Source: Ciona savignyi
Lineage: Eukaryota; Chordata; Ascidiacea; Phlebobranchia; Cionidae
Direction of reading: 5' to 3'
Length of the DNA: 64,000 nt
NCBI GenBank assembly: GCA_000149265.1
Contig: CH003236.1
Span: 924,564 to 988,563 of the forward strand
This document shows, one piece after another, positions 22,972 to 37,900 of the stretch. The position numbers were made by a program, and so were the translations under genes. Every line of letters begins with the position of its first letter. Position 1 is the stretch's first letter. The notes beneath the pieces were generated by a model that did not search any database, was not told the DNA's origin, and saw only the letters and a list, made by a program, of their open reading frames with translations.

Positions 22972-25900
22972 ATGATGTTACGTCATCCATCCTACGTCAT
23001 ATTATCAATGATTTGGATATGTGTACTAGCAACAGGTACGTGTGACAGTTCATTTTCGAATTTGTCAATTCTTGATTAATCAACGTTTACTTTAGTGAAT
23101 GGGAAACTGCGATCGGGATTTAAGATTTACACCCCGGCATTTGCGGTTTAAACGCCGGCCGGCGTTGTCAACCTTTTGTCGATGCTGGTTTTGGTAGCGC
23201 ATGTGTTAATCCGCTTGTGCAGTTTTAATGATAAAACTCCATGTATTACTCATTATATATTTTTTTAATACATTTTTAGAAAAAAAATGTTTGAGTGTGT
23301 ATAAAAATTATTTTTATATTGAAAAATTGAAAAAATACATCTTTTATCATTTGTATAATAACTAAATTTTTAAAAATCGGCACATTTTTCGACTTTCCGC
23401 TGTCAAAACAATGGATCCTTTGTCGGAAACTGTGACGTCATAATACTCGGCTTCGCAAGCACGACAGTGACGAAAGCTAACGGGCTCCCGGAGACAAAAA
23501 TTGCCAACTTTTAGATACAGACGGATAGAAGGAGCTTAGAACATCAATGAAGATAACCTGGCTATTTGGCGTTACCAAATCCCCGCTTGTTCACTTTTTA
23601 AGCTTTTTTTCTCTTTTTGGGGCAAAAATATCGTGCGAAGCGGACCGCCTATCGCACCGGAGTAAATAAGCCGAATCATGCGACGTTTTACACTTCAAAG
23701 ACCGGGGTATTTGCCTGTGTAACAGAGCCACTTATGTATGTACTGCAAGTACAATACCGGTCAGGTGTTTTGCCTATTTTTTTGTTCATATATAACGGGA
23801 GCAAATGAACCCAAGATGGGGTTGGGTATCATGCTTATCAAGGTTGGTTGCCTCAACAGATTTGTTGATCGGGACTTTGGAGATGTGACAAAGTTCAGGT
23901 GTATAGTGCTAATCAACCCACTTAAAACGTAACCACTATAACCTTGTCGCTTCAAACAGAAAACCGCACATGTAAGTGTTATTAATGATTTATAACCAAC
24001 TTAACCGCCGGCGTCAAACAAAGAAGATAAATATTTTATTAAACGTCTATTTGGGCAACACACGATCGAACATAACATGTCCATTTGAGTAATTATGTTT
24101 TGATATGTAGTTAGCATGCACGAACCCTACTAAACACTTCACTTGTCCATCTGCTTATGTTAAAAGTTTCGATTGTGTAAGTAAAAATAATAGATATTTC
24201 AAGAGGTTTCCAAATATATATAGCCGTATACATTTGTTAAAAGAGTTTAAGCTATGTTGGCTTTAATAAGGAATAGTCACAATAAAGCCATAAATCAGGT
24301 TTTTTCTCTTAGATCGTGCATTCAAATAGACCCTACAGTTATTCAACTCCTGCAATTTCCGTATTTTCTGAGTTTACATTACGGATCTTATCGGACATTC
24401 TTTTACCACCGCTTGCATATCAAACCGAGATAAAAATCGCACTAATATGCGGGGAACGGTACACCGCAATGGGAATAATTTGGTCCGGCGAGCTCACGGA
24501 AAGAGTGTGACTGATTGGAAATCTAAATAAACCGCGATCTTTCTAAGCACCCGGTAGATAACTTAAACTGGCGAGCTTGATTTTTAGGTATATACATGTC
24601 AACACCCCTGACTCTAAATATTTCCTAAAAGTATGCGCAGACTCCTTGCGGCTAAATAGGTCCAGTAAAAAGTTGATAGATTAGTGGTCTAACATAATAT
24701 AAGAGTCGTCGCAACCGAATACGACTCAATTACATTTTTAATCAAATTTGCTCAAACTAATTAAATCTATTAAACTTTCATTCTTTTTCGGATTTGTGTG
24801 TTTTAGTTCTTTTAAATAAATTATATTTGGACGAAGATTTTATCAGATTAAGCGGCTTTAAAAAGAACTGTAAAAATATGTGAATTTTACGCAAATCCAG
24901 CCAAAAAGGCTAATATTGGCTTACTGTATTGTGTTGTATCCTTCTTAAACTCTTAGAGATAAATCAAACAGATTGTCGTGTTGGGTTTATAGTTTGTCAG
25001 CCCGTCAACTCATCACGACAAGATAAATGGGTCTTAACTTGCCCGTTATCTCTTTTGTATTGACTTTTCGGCACCGTGTGCCAACGTTATGGTAGCTATG
25101 CCACGTTTTTAATCAACATGGTGGCATTTATCTATAAGGAGGGAGTTTGTGAAAGCAAGACATGTATTTGTATAGATAGCAACGCCGGTTCGTGTTAAAT
25201 TTGAATGACGGACGCGCTTGTGTATATCAATTCAGCGTTTGCACTTACGGAAAATATAATGTGAAAACGCCTTTATAAGTACACATCGGAAAAATTTCTA
25301 ATCTTTGCGCATGTATTTAAAAAAATGCTGTAGCGTGGGTATATATTAAGTTTGTTTGGTGTGCATAATGTGGAATTTGGAAGTGAGGCAAAGGAAAATT
25401 GGGTGGCAAACATAAAGCTATTGCGACAAATATGCTTTCAGGTATTTTAAAATAAGGCGAAAATACATCATTTGGCGTTTAAACAGTGGCGTTTCTGACA
25501 GTTTTGACTCTAATCTGATTTAAAAGAACAAGCAGACAATTTTTCACTTCAAAATATCTGTAAAAATACTCCTCGTCAAAGAATAGGCTTCAAATGCGGG
25601 TTGGTCCTCGAGGTTGACTTGTGCCAACACTTCTACGTTTTAAGGGGGATTAAAGCTACTTGGCTCAATAGATTCCCACCGTGGCTTCTGCTCATCAGCT
25701 TGCTGGGAAAGTCGATCGAGCTGCCTTTCAAATGCCATTTTGACATACTTAAAGGACTTAATCAGCCGGTTTCTAGGTGCACCACTACAATTCTTTTAAT
25801 TTCTTTTTTGGGCGTTTATAATTATTGTTTTTTTTAAATACGAATATATGCGGTTATATAGTTTAACGCTAAAGTCGAAAGTCACACACATGTGGTTATT

Positions 25901-28900
25901 TAGCGTTACGGACTCTACGACCCAGCACGACGAAGATATATTTTGTGTTTCCATATCCTTATGGGAACATACACTGTTACAAGTATCAGGCGCCGATGCT
26001 ACAGTAACAACTGATGATTATATTAAACAATTTAATACCATGTCGCATAGTTAAGGTTTGCAACGTACAGTTAGACTTACATCCGTGTGGGAATCACTTT
26101 CGGTCGATGTTTTAACTTGCCAAACCCGCACACTACACCGCTAATGACTTGCGCAGATTTAATTACTGCCTAAAACCACCAATTTTCTCTAAGCGCGCCT
26201 TATACAATCAACAGCAAAGTAGGTAGTTAAGATAACTTGTGCCTGTCCGAGCATAACATAAATGCCGGGCCTAATTTGTGTTCTCCCTAATCGGGATTGA
26301 CGTCCGGAGCAAAATTGACCACACGCAGACAGACATCTTCTTTAAAGAAAAGCATAACAATTTAAAATTTAACCCTAAAACTTGGACATGTCCTTTCTAT
26401 TAGGCCAAACCTCGATACTTACAAACATAAATGCATCACAGCTTTTTGTGTGAAAGAGAATCTGTTAAATTTTAATCAATGATCTCAAAACTTATTTGAA
26501 TTCCCATTTAAACAATGGCGTTGTATTGTTTCAGGGGTGCAATGTGTGAAGAACGATGGTGAGCAAAATACTTTCCTTGATGTCCTCTTGGAAAGAGCGC
26601 GCAGGAGCGATCGAATGTAAGTTTATCTTTTTATGATTACTTTACGACCTGTAGGGAAGCGCCAGCCACGTCACCTGTGTAAATGCACTACCTATTGCGA
26701 CAAGTCAGAAAACTTACATTCAACAATAAATTCAAGACGACTTATGAATCAAATTTATTTCATATCTTTTCAAATATTATTGTTGCCTGATGGTGACAGT
26801 TGTGTGAATAGAATATTGTGATATCAAAATATTATTAAAACTCAACTGCGAATCTGAATCGGCAAAGTCGATTTATAATTCCATGTTTTGACACTTTACC
26901 ATATTTATACACGTAGTTCGAATCCTCAAAGTTTGACTTAGGGCCATGTTTGTTGGGTAACAGATTAGTAAGACATTCTGAACTTTTACCGTTTGTTTTT
27001 CCAACCACAAATGCAATCTGCCTCCCTCAACTTGTCAGGTAGTGAATAGTTTTACCTTTTTAGCGTATTGTTATTGATTGTCCCTTTTGCATTAGTAGAA
27101 TCTGCTAACAAGATCCATTTATAGTTGGTTCAAAATGAACGGTTCGTTTGCCGAGAGTTATTTATATATTTCCATATTCTGAAATATAGAGTTTTGTAAT
27201 ATGACGCAAATGTACATCCCAACTACTTGGTGCCAAATGACTTTAGTGGTTTGATAATTGTTGCTCTTACGTATATACTTGTTTCGACACTATTCTATGT
27301 GCTTGGTACATTTCACGATTTGCACTTAATTGTGGTTATTGGTTTGGTTAGCCTTTTGTAATCATGTTTCCGATTGCTTCAAATCAAAGACACTTTTTGA
27401 CGCCACATATAACGTTCTTTGTGTTTTAATTGCTTACGACTACTAGCCAAAGTTGAAAATTAGAGCTTAGCTACTGTAGGCGGTGTACCTGAAGTGTTAA
27501 GTCGCTTTAATCTATCTTCTGACGCAATATTATCTTAAACACGCTGTAATTACGAACGAAATCGTGACAGTTTTAACGTTGACAGTTGGAATTTTAAATT
27601 GCTTAGAATTTGCATTTTTTGGCACAAACTTAAACACTAATGAAAATGTATCACTTGTCGGTCTAATTCATTTTTATTTTTTATTTCACTGGTTTTAGAG
27701 TGAATTTTGTTGGCAACCGTATAGTCAATTTTTTCCGTTTTTACTTCTCTAATTTGGTTTTGGTTAGTGCGTTCAAAAAAGATTGTTTGGTTGCAATTTG
27801 ACAAATATTCGCCTTTCCAAGTGTTTATTGAAATAAGGATTGTTGGTTTTAAGTTGAATGGCTCATTTGGTAATCTTCGCGGCTCATTTGCCTCCTCATA
27901 ACAAGTGATTGTGACGTTTTAGATGCATGGCTGTTAGTTAAACAAACGTGACTATGCGGTTGTAACCCTAGCACGAAATATCGAAAAATTGTTTTGAAAA
28001 ATTGCAGCCGAACTTTAAAAACCCCAACAAGCAAATGAGCCGTGAATATTTGGTTTCTCAGGTTTTTTTAATTTTTGCAAAAAAATGTTTCCGTGGTTGC
28101 AGGGACTCACAAGAACAGCCATTGTGTAAACAGCTGTATGGCCATTGTTCTCCATTGTTTTGATTCTAAAACCATTTGTCTTTGTTCCAGAACTCGCGCG
28201 ACTGGGAATGAAGCGGAAACTACTGACGACAGCGGTAAGTTGAAGGTTTGAAGTTGAAAAGTTTAATTTCCTCAGGTCCTGGTACAGCGAGCAATAACCC
28301 TAAATTACTTAGGCGTACCCGCCTAATTGGAATTAATAGGGACTAACTTCTACATTCCAACTTGTAATTAAATTGGAATCGCGTGTCAGTTTATACAACA
28401 TACAATTTTTGTTGTATTCTGCCAGTATTTCATGGTTACACTAAGTTTTCATATGCTTCGCTGCTTAATTCAAGTTATTTGTTTACAACTGAGTGACATA
28501 TTTCCACACTATTTGCTCATAAATGCAAGTGTGACGTCTGCATTGCTACATAAATCAAAATTAGAGCCTTACAAAAGCAACTCGGCGGAAAGCAAATGGA
28601 AAACGCTTTCCGGTAGAACTGACGGATCGGAATTTTACCAAATGGCACCGATGGGAATCTTTCATTTCTCCAATCCGCTATCATTTTTCATTTCCGCATT
28701 CAATGAAGCCTATAATGTTGACAATAAAATTTATCGAATTGTGAGATAAAACAACGGTATTGTCGAAAATCGTTTTATATTTCGTCAGGTTTTGCGTTTA
28801 AAATCGATAACATTTTTCAAAACCCCTCCAATGCCTAGTACGTTTTTAAAACTTACTGGTGATCGTAAATTTTGTTTTACTTTTTTATGGAATTACTTTC

Positions 28901-31900
28901 ATCATATCCGCCTAAAAATACTTGATTTCTGCCTATCATCATTATAAAAAGTTGCGGTGTATCACGTCATAACAGTCCTTATGACGACATAATCCTCGCG
29001 AGGCGGGTAGGGGTCAACGGATTACCCAATCAGCACTTAGTCTGTGTTATCCATGTTGCTACGGGCAACGATGAGCATCACATACGTAGTGTATAAGATG
29101 TTTATGGACATTGCAAATATTATCGTTACGCTCAGACGGCCAACTTTATCGAAATTCCGGCTCCGAACCTAAAATAGCACATTTATTGGAAATTTAATGC
29201 CGTTATACATTTTTTAGGGTGCGAATATTAATACAAACCATCTATTTTTAGTGACCAACCTTAATTTTTAGTTTACTACTCATAATTTTTTTCTAAAGCT
29301 AGTTTTTATTCAGACAAGATAAAGGTATAATATGTTTTGTAATTCTAATCGCATCAAGTGTGAATTACCGCCTGTCTATCTGCACCACATCCCAAAAGTG
29401 TATGAAATGTAATATACCACCCGATTCGCGTTTTTTTACAAAATATGCTAAAAATCAATTTCGTCAATAAATTATTTCTCTGCCGCTCCGCAAAACTATC
29501 CGTAAAATCAACGTCAAAGTTAAGAGTGGAAATGCGAACTTCAACACCCCTCTTAGTCGGCGCCTTTGATATCTACTAAAGTCATCACAGCTGTTGGGCC
29601 TTGTAGAGTTGGTAGATTACCCCTAAGCCCCAATTCACTCAGCACTTATTCTTAACCCTTACCCCATTAGCCCGTGTTGTCTTAGTGCATTGTGGGGCGC
29701 ACCACACGTCACAATTAACATTGACACGTCATTTACTTTGCTTCGCTCCAAATCGTTTACCCAACATGACGTAACGACTCTTGCCCTCCCTCTTACGTAA
29801 TGTGTTTGTTGGTTTAAATGAGTTTTAATTTAAACAAAATTAATTGAAATATTTATGATTATTGGATTCATTTTATTTCCTGTCGTTTGACCCATGTGAA
29901 TTTAAAAGTGATTCGTCACTGCCGTATCGTACTTGGAAGCTATTAATCGCTGTGCACAAGTGTTGACGCATATCTTTGTGACGTCACAGTACAAATAGAC
30001 GTAACGCAGACTTTGTCTGGTTCAAGTTGCAGGTTGACCGAAAATCCCGACAAAAATTACCCTTCCACTTTTACTTATCAATTAGCAAGAAAGACAATTC
30101 AAGGCTTTTCCTTGCACTAATCTTTGAACTGTTTTTCCGCAATAGAAATTTGCAATATGTTGGTTTAATAATATTTGATTTCTCCAGATAACTCGTTTCT
30201 TCGAATTGCTTCGCCAATGCGGAACCACAAAGCCACGTCAGGAGACAAAGTCCACTTCAAATGCAAAGTGGAATCCGCTGCGAATGCGAATCTGACTTTT
30301 ACTTGGTTAGTTTCAATTTGTTTTGTTTCATCACATGCGGTTCTAATGCAATCGCGTGAGCTAGTCGATCAAGTAAAATTGTCCTTAAATTATGTTCGTA
30401 ATTCAAGGACAAGTATGTTCACTGTCAAGGTTAATTTATTTTGGAATATGTAAATTAAAGTAGCGGTTCTGGAAAGGCCAGCTTGTGTGCGTGAACCAAT
30501 CGGGGCGTTTGAAATCAGCTGTCGCTAAGGATGGTATATATACATGAAAACAAATGACCAGACATGTCAATGCACTGTTTTCCACCTTTATGAGCTAAAA
30601 GAATGTGACGATTTTCTTCTAAGTGGGTTTCGCTTTTAAATGCCATAACAAATAAACATAACGTCTCATAACAAATATAATTTTAAACTGCTTCTAAACC
30701 CACTGTTTCTCGGTGCAACTACTGGGGGTCTGTTTAGCCACAACATCGATCTGTGTGTTAAGTATACCCAAAGACTTTTAACTGTTTTGTCGGCCCGGTA
30801 TTATCCGGTTATGACCACGACGTTTTAAGCCGATTAGTGCGATATGTTTACTCTAAGTAGTGGCTGCAACATGACTGACGGCAATATGCCAGCGTTGGCT
30901 GTAATGGCGCTTGTAGTTTGATTTTCGCCATATTACAACGTGGCCATCATATACATTTGTACCCATATTAACCTGGATAAGCACAGCACTTTTTTTCTGT
31001 TGTAAATATCCGAAGGTATTCCCTTCTCTCTTTTGCGTCTACACTTGAGACCATTACGATCAATATATCACCCTCCCAAACACTTTACTCTTGGCATCAA
31101 TAATATAAACGAGGTCGGTTTTACGGCGTTATTTGTCATAGTAAAATCCCCTTTCATATTTAGCATTTTAGAGGATTTTAACCAAGTTTCTTAAGGAAAA
31201 ATTTGTGAATGATTTAGGTTAAAGTGCCACCAATGACAGTTTAAAAGCAGTTATCTTGAAGTGCTTTGTTTTGTGTGGGATAGCTTAGCGGGCGGTCGTT
31301 TATCTTCTCCCATGGAAATGGCTTTCTTCAAAATTTTCCATTTTAATTTAATTTCCCAACTCAGTAGCAATTTATTTAAAAAAGCAAGTTTTGTTTGAGA
31401 GTACGTCACGGTTTAGAGGATATAGGGCAAAAGGTTTACGCGGTTGAATGAGTTTATGGTGTTTTTATATTTAGAACGTTTTGCTGAGTAATACTTAATC
31501 TTTACAAAAATAGCCACATTTTAATAGGTGTAATTATATATGGAATATTGCAAAGAAAGTAATGCCATATTCCTAGATCATAAATGTGATATGCCAATCA
31601 GGGCATAAGTTATACATTTTCTAGCCGTTGGCGTCATCTAACCACTTTCGATTTTAATTCGTTTCTTAAACTTCATGGTTATACAGCTATTGGGAAATAA
31701 TGCACCAAGCACAAGAGTAAAATATTGCCTCCATAGCGTGCGATCTAATTAAGGAATTTGGGATTTGAAGTAGTAGGTCGTAGATGTTATGGGTCAGATG
31801 GGGAAGGGGTAACTTATCCCTTTTAACCGAACCACAATGTTATTTTTGCCTGATACCTCCGAACAGTTGTTGATTTGCTCGTGGGGTGGAAACGTCGAAC

Positions 31901-34900
31901 CCATTCAAAAGTGTTATTTCCATCTGCGCCTCATTTAATTTTTGGTCATGTTCTTTTGTCCACAAATCAACCTTGATAAGCGCACCACCTGTTCATCTGG
32001 GCTACATTAAAGTGCCACATACTTGTACACACAAACGGCTCCATACATGATGTACACAAAACAACCTTAAAAGCACATGTAGATCCTGTCCATCTAGGCT
32101 ACACCCATTTTCTGTTCCTATTATATACGTTTAACCACTCTTAAAGCGACAGTGTATACTTACATTAATCTATTTCACGATGTATAAAGATGCTTGACTA
32201 TGTTTAGCCGTGTATTCTTTCGAGCTGGTAGATTGTGTGGTAAGCCTCAGCAGACGCCCAGTCTGATACATCGCATCATAAAATCGTCTACATAACTTTG
32301 TAATTTGGACTCATCTGGAAACTCCGTGGGAGTTAAATTGGACGTTTTCAGTCATTCGATACTGTCAAATGATCAAACACAGTACTCCTCTTATTTTATC
32401 CTATATAAGCCAAGTTAAGCTGTAATAGCTACCATGTAGTGGCGGGCAAGGGATAATGCCCGAAAGAAAATTTGATCCAACACTCACTCAAGGGATTGCT
32501 TACTAACCCGGAAGCTTTGAACGCCCTCCCGCCTTAGAAGTATGATTATAAATTACAGGTTACCGGAAAGTAGTGGATTTATAAAAATGGTCAAATAATA
32601 TACCCAAGTTATACTATTTCTGTACAGAAGCAATTTTGGACTTTTCTTTTTTCATCTTGAAATTTATATCAAAAACGATAATAACCATTTGTTTTATTTT
32701 TGATAAAATTCAAGCGCTCTTTTAACGGGTAAAAGTTTGGAACAATACGCTCTTAATTTATGTTGAGCTTTGGATGTTTGTAAGCTTGCTTTGGAGATAA
32801 TTATTACTTATCTTCAAACATTTTATCCTATAGCGTAAAATGGCATATACTTTTATATTTTCACACTAACAATTTGTTTTATTACCATTTACAACCCGAA
32901 ATCATTGTATTGTTACATAGCCATTAATCTTTTAATTTAAATCAATCAGGTATAAAGAAGATCTCTTGATTGACCCAAATTACGACCCCCGGGTGACCAT
33001 TACGAAACGACCGTGGGGTTCTCGCATGCGGATGATCGACCTTTTTACATACGATTCGGGCCTCTACAGATGCGAAGCGTCAAACGGGGTTAAACGAGTT
33101 CACACTAGTGCCCATTTGACCGTATCGTTCAGTAAGTGATGTTCCCACATGTTCATATGTCATCGACATTTAATGTGTGAATTTTATTTTTATCTTAAGA
33201 AATTTCCTACTTAAAACCAACCTATATTGACCCGAACAGGTGCATCGTTTAAGCAATTTATCAGTATGTTCGTACCGTTTATTTCCATAAGATGTAAGCT
33301 TCAGTTAATTTGCGGATTAAAAAAGGCACTAATTAACATCGGAAACTTTCGACAAAAACATTCTAAAAAAATTAATGCTGTAGCTCTTTAAATGCGATAA
33401 TTAAAAAGTGATTCATTCAAAATTCCATTTTATGAAAAATCCATGTATGCGAAAATTTTTAACATTTGATCTCTTTTCGCTATAGAAAAACCTCCGCCAC
33501 CTGGAAAGAACGATAAACCGAAAATGTAAGTATTTGTGTCATGTGCGCATTTATGGACCATTTATGGACCAGCCACCTTTTTTAATTGTTAAAATCAACT
33601 GTGAAAAAATTTCGATAAAAATAAGTAACGTTACCTTAGCATCTACCAATACGGAAAGTGCGAGAAATACAAGGGCGTGGCCTGCGCACAGTTCTTGGCT
33701 GGGATGAACATTTATGTCGATGCATTCGAAAAACAAAGTAACATGGAAGCACAAATTACCGCCGCTCTCAAACAAATTTGTGAGTATTTACTAAAAACAA
33801 TTTTTAGATAATTTTTTCTTTTTGTAAATTGCACTAGTTTTAATATAATTTTTATAATGATTTAAAGTTTATCCTATTCTGTGTAGATCGTGTGTATAAA
33901 TTCCGTAATTTTCATTTGTATGGAATAATTTGTGAGTTTCCATTCAAAGACTCAACCTTCCCAAACTTTAGAACCAAACCAAACACACGGCATAGATAAA
34001 CTTACCCGATAAAAATATGTTTTTCAAACAGTCGACTGTCCTGCAGGTCCTAACACCTGTACCAGTGTATTGATAACAAACTTTCCGTAGTTTTAGGTCA
34101 AGGATGTTCATTAGGGAAACGTTGCTGTCGATATTTCCTTTAAAATTTTACCTATGAGCCAACTGTGCAGCGGTTAAATATAGAATAAAGCGTGCTTTCA
34201 GCTGCGCAGCTGAATTCTAGCTTTTCATCACGCAATATAGAGATTCAAATTTGTGCAAAACACCAACCGGAAAAGTAGCATCGTGATTTTTCCAACAAAC
34301 ATGAAACTTTAGTAAAGTTGATGAGCTAGGCTTTTAAAAAGTGTTTAAATATACGGTAGTAAATTGATATAAAATTTCCATTATATTGTTTAAATCTGGT
34401 CAATTTAAACGCCAGGAATATGTTTGTGTGCGAAACAATTGGGTTTCTATTTAACAATCCATGCTTGTTACGCGCCGTACCAGCTTGTATCCGGTCTAAC
34501 TTTGATCGTATCTGTTTTAATTAACTCCAGGGCACAGTCAGGGACATGTTCACGATGGGTAGGCTTGTTTTACCAACAATTATTGTTTGTTACCGGTCAA
34601 ATTCAACGTCCACAAAGTTAACAACTTTCTCATAACTTGTTTACCGCAGCAAGCTAATATATTCTAATAATAAACGCTCTGTATGGAAGTCTCTTAAATA
34701 CCGTATCACAGCCGAAACGTTTTTCGAAAACTTTAGAACTTTAACTGAGCTGTTTTGAATTAACAACACAATGAGTCATTTTGAAGGTTATTGCTTTTTT
34801 ATAAAAATTCTATCACATCTGTGAGTGTGGTTTTTGCATTTTCTGGCAAATGGTTTTTAAGTCATACGAGTAAAATTAGCCAATAAATCTATACGTAGAG

Positions 34901-37900
34901 ACTCCGCTAGACGAACCCTTAAATCGAAAAAACTTGGTTTCCCCATTTTTAAATTGTTTCGAAATCAAACCATAAGATCTTGAATGTTCCACTTTTTAAC
35001 ATTCTGTTTCAACCATCAGCCGACACCCGCCACGTATCGGAAGAATGCCAACGATATGCGGTCCCGGCATTTTGTTATTTCGTCTTCCACCCATGCCACG
35101 CCAATGCATCAGGCGACCTTGTGAGAGGGGACGGTCTGTGCAGCGAAGATTGCAAAATATTAAAGCATGAAACCTGTGCCAGGGAATATGCTCAGCGCGA
35201 CGGAAATCACTTCATGGAGGTAACACTTAAAACTTAACCGTAAAAGACTTAAAATATAAACCGCATTCTTGCTACAGTAAGTTTTAAAACTAAAATCAAA
35301 AAAACTCATTTTGATACATGAAGCTACATTGGTGGCATTAATATTTGACATGGGTTTAAACGAAATAGTTTCATTACATTTTGTTAGATTACTCGCAGTC
35401 GGTTCATTCTCGCATTGTGCGCTAATCTATAAATGTTCAATTGGACACCTGATCAACTTAATACGAAGTTTCATACGTGAATATATCTCACGAGTAATTC
35501 AATATTTTAAATACCGCAAAGGAACATCTTAATAATATAATTTTGCCATTTCTTCAGCAAATATTCAACACGGCGAACTGTAGTCTCCTCAAATCCTCCA
35601 AGACCTCCGAGTGCACCAAAATAGGCCTCCCGTATTCCAATGCTGATTGCTACGAAAACGACGGACAGCAATACAGAGGCAGTGCCAATATGGCAGTTTC
35701 TGGGCGAACTTGTAAATCATGGCCCACGTACATGGCGAATAAGGTGAGTATTTTTACCTGGTTTTATTGTGGAACATGCGTTTATAACATTGATCTTGTT
35801 TTACACACTATTTATAAATTCGTCACCATCAGAATCCAGAACTTGTCGGAGGACACAATTTCTGCCGCAATCCAGGTCACGTGATGAATCAACCATGGTG
35901 TTTCGTCAACGATGCTCGGACTAAGAAAGAAATGTGCAAAATATCAATGTGTTGTAAGTGTCTTGGACTTTAATTTTATTTGCAAGTATCTAAATCGGGT
36001 TGGTGTTGTTAAGTATTAAAATTACATTCCGACTCACACGTAAAACTTTACGATACTGCAAATCATACGTTGGTATGATGTAATATGTATTTTGGTGATT
36101 TTTTTCAATCTTATTAAAAACTTAGAAAACGGAAATCTACACATTGAATAAATATAAGGGGTTGGAAAAGGGGGTTGTGGGTAACATCGGGGTCAGGGTA
36201 CGAGTAAGTTTCCTCCAATTTAAAGTATTCGAGTTATCTGTACATTGTAAACTGCGACCCGTGATTAAGGTCTGGTCTTTGTTTGTCAAATCTGAAGCCA
36301 ACCAACACAAAACATAAAGCCGGAATAATAATTTTTATCTGAATAAGAAACCTTTCGGATAATGCTTATTCTGTTATAAACCAGTAGCACTTTCTGCAGC
36401 GTCTCTACAACTGCATGCAGTATACACCGAACTAACACAAAAATACCATTATACCTACAGCTTCAACAAACATCTTATTTATCGTGCTCCCTTGCGCATG
36501 CGCATTACTTGTTATTGCTGCCATTGGTGTATATTGCCTTTGCTGCCGACGAAAACTGACCAATGTAAACGCGACATCCAACCTGAAAGTTCCCTTGCTA
36601 TCTAATCACGTAAGTTGAAAAGTATGGGCAAAAGGAATATATATAATCGTTTATTTATATTTCGTTGATTAATTTCGTTTTATAATTGTTTAACATTTTC
36701 CTAATACTTCCGATGTGAAATGTCATAGAACATAGAAATCTTTCTGTGTTGGACCACATGTGACGATTGTCAGTAAAGCACCCGGGTTCCTCTTCTGAAA
36801 CCCATATCTCAATTGTCCGTATTATTTGACAAAATTCCTTTTTAAATGTTTTTCCTTTCCACAACCTGTAAATTCACCACCGCTTCCTCTATAGGTGAAA
36901 GTTCACCAAGTACAGGCATCCTCCATCCGCTACGAATCGAACATCGGCAACGGGTTATTCGGACCGGTCTTGAAAGCTTGCCTGGTCAACGAGCCAAGCT
37001 TTGCAAATGGCTACCTGGTAAGTGACTGAAAAATTCTTATAAACAATATTGTTCTGATATTGTTCCATCTGTATCTCTCTAACATATATATTTATACTCA
37101 AACTAACCTTGGTAAGTGCGCCTATACATATTTTTTTTAAATCAATCCTCATGGTGGTATTTCCCCGGTTGTCGCTTGAAATTAAAATTACGGAAATAGC
37201 AGTGACGTTACGGAAAGTCGTCAAATCAAAGGCCCTTTGTGACGGAAGAGAAACCATTGTTAACACGCTCAATGACCATTACACCTAAAGTCGCATATAA
37301 TGAAGAACACCCACTTTTCACCCCCCTTTTGCCCTTTAATCCTTTCTCGAAAACCGTACTCAAAGGCTGAAGTTTGATGTTTACATTTTCGATTTCAAAA
37401 CACGCCAATCAAACGAATTTTAACTATTTGTTCAGTAATATGAAACAAGAAAATAAAAATGATCAAACGCATTTTTTACGCGAATAATATTTCGTTTCTA
37501 CATTACCATATAGGATATTTACCAGTAAAAATAACAATATATAATAGAAGTTTACATTTAGCACACATAATGTCTTGCGACTAATATTCATCTCATACCC
37601 CGTTATGGGAAATAAGTTCTCCCGTGCTGCAGTCAACGAAAGGAGCTCGTGACATTTACAAAAAGTGTTTTAATTTGTTTGCGTTATTTGATAGTAACCT
37701 AATTTCCTGCGCAGACAAAAGATGGGTAAAATTGCATAATGACCACGCACCACTGGTTAAAATCTAAAATCTTCATATTTCTCAATTCCCACCTAATTCT
37801 CCTTTAACTTATACAAAAAGTCATATATTTCATAGCTCGGGTTACCCAAGTTGATGGGTTCATGGCCTGAACACAAGCGATCAATCACTGTTTCGTTTCG

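Noticed and set aside
28432-28749. 105-codon plus-strand frame in an intron of the upstream ROR gene
   Set aside because: No domain, no signal peptide or family resemblance, and no fitting splice sites; it adds nothing to the ROR reading frame.
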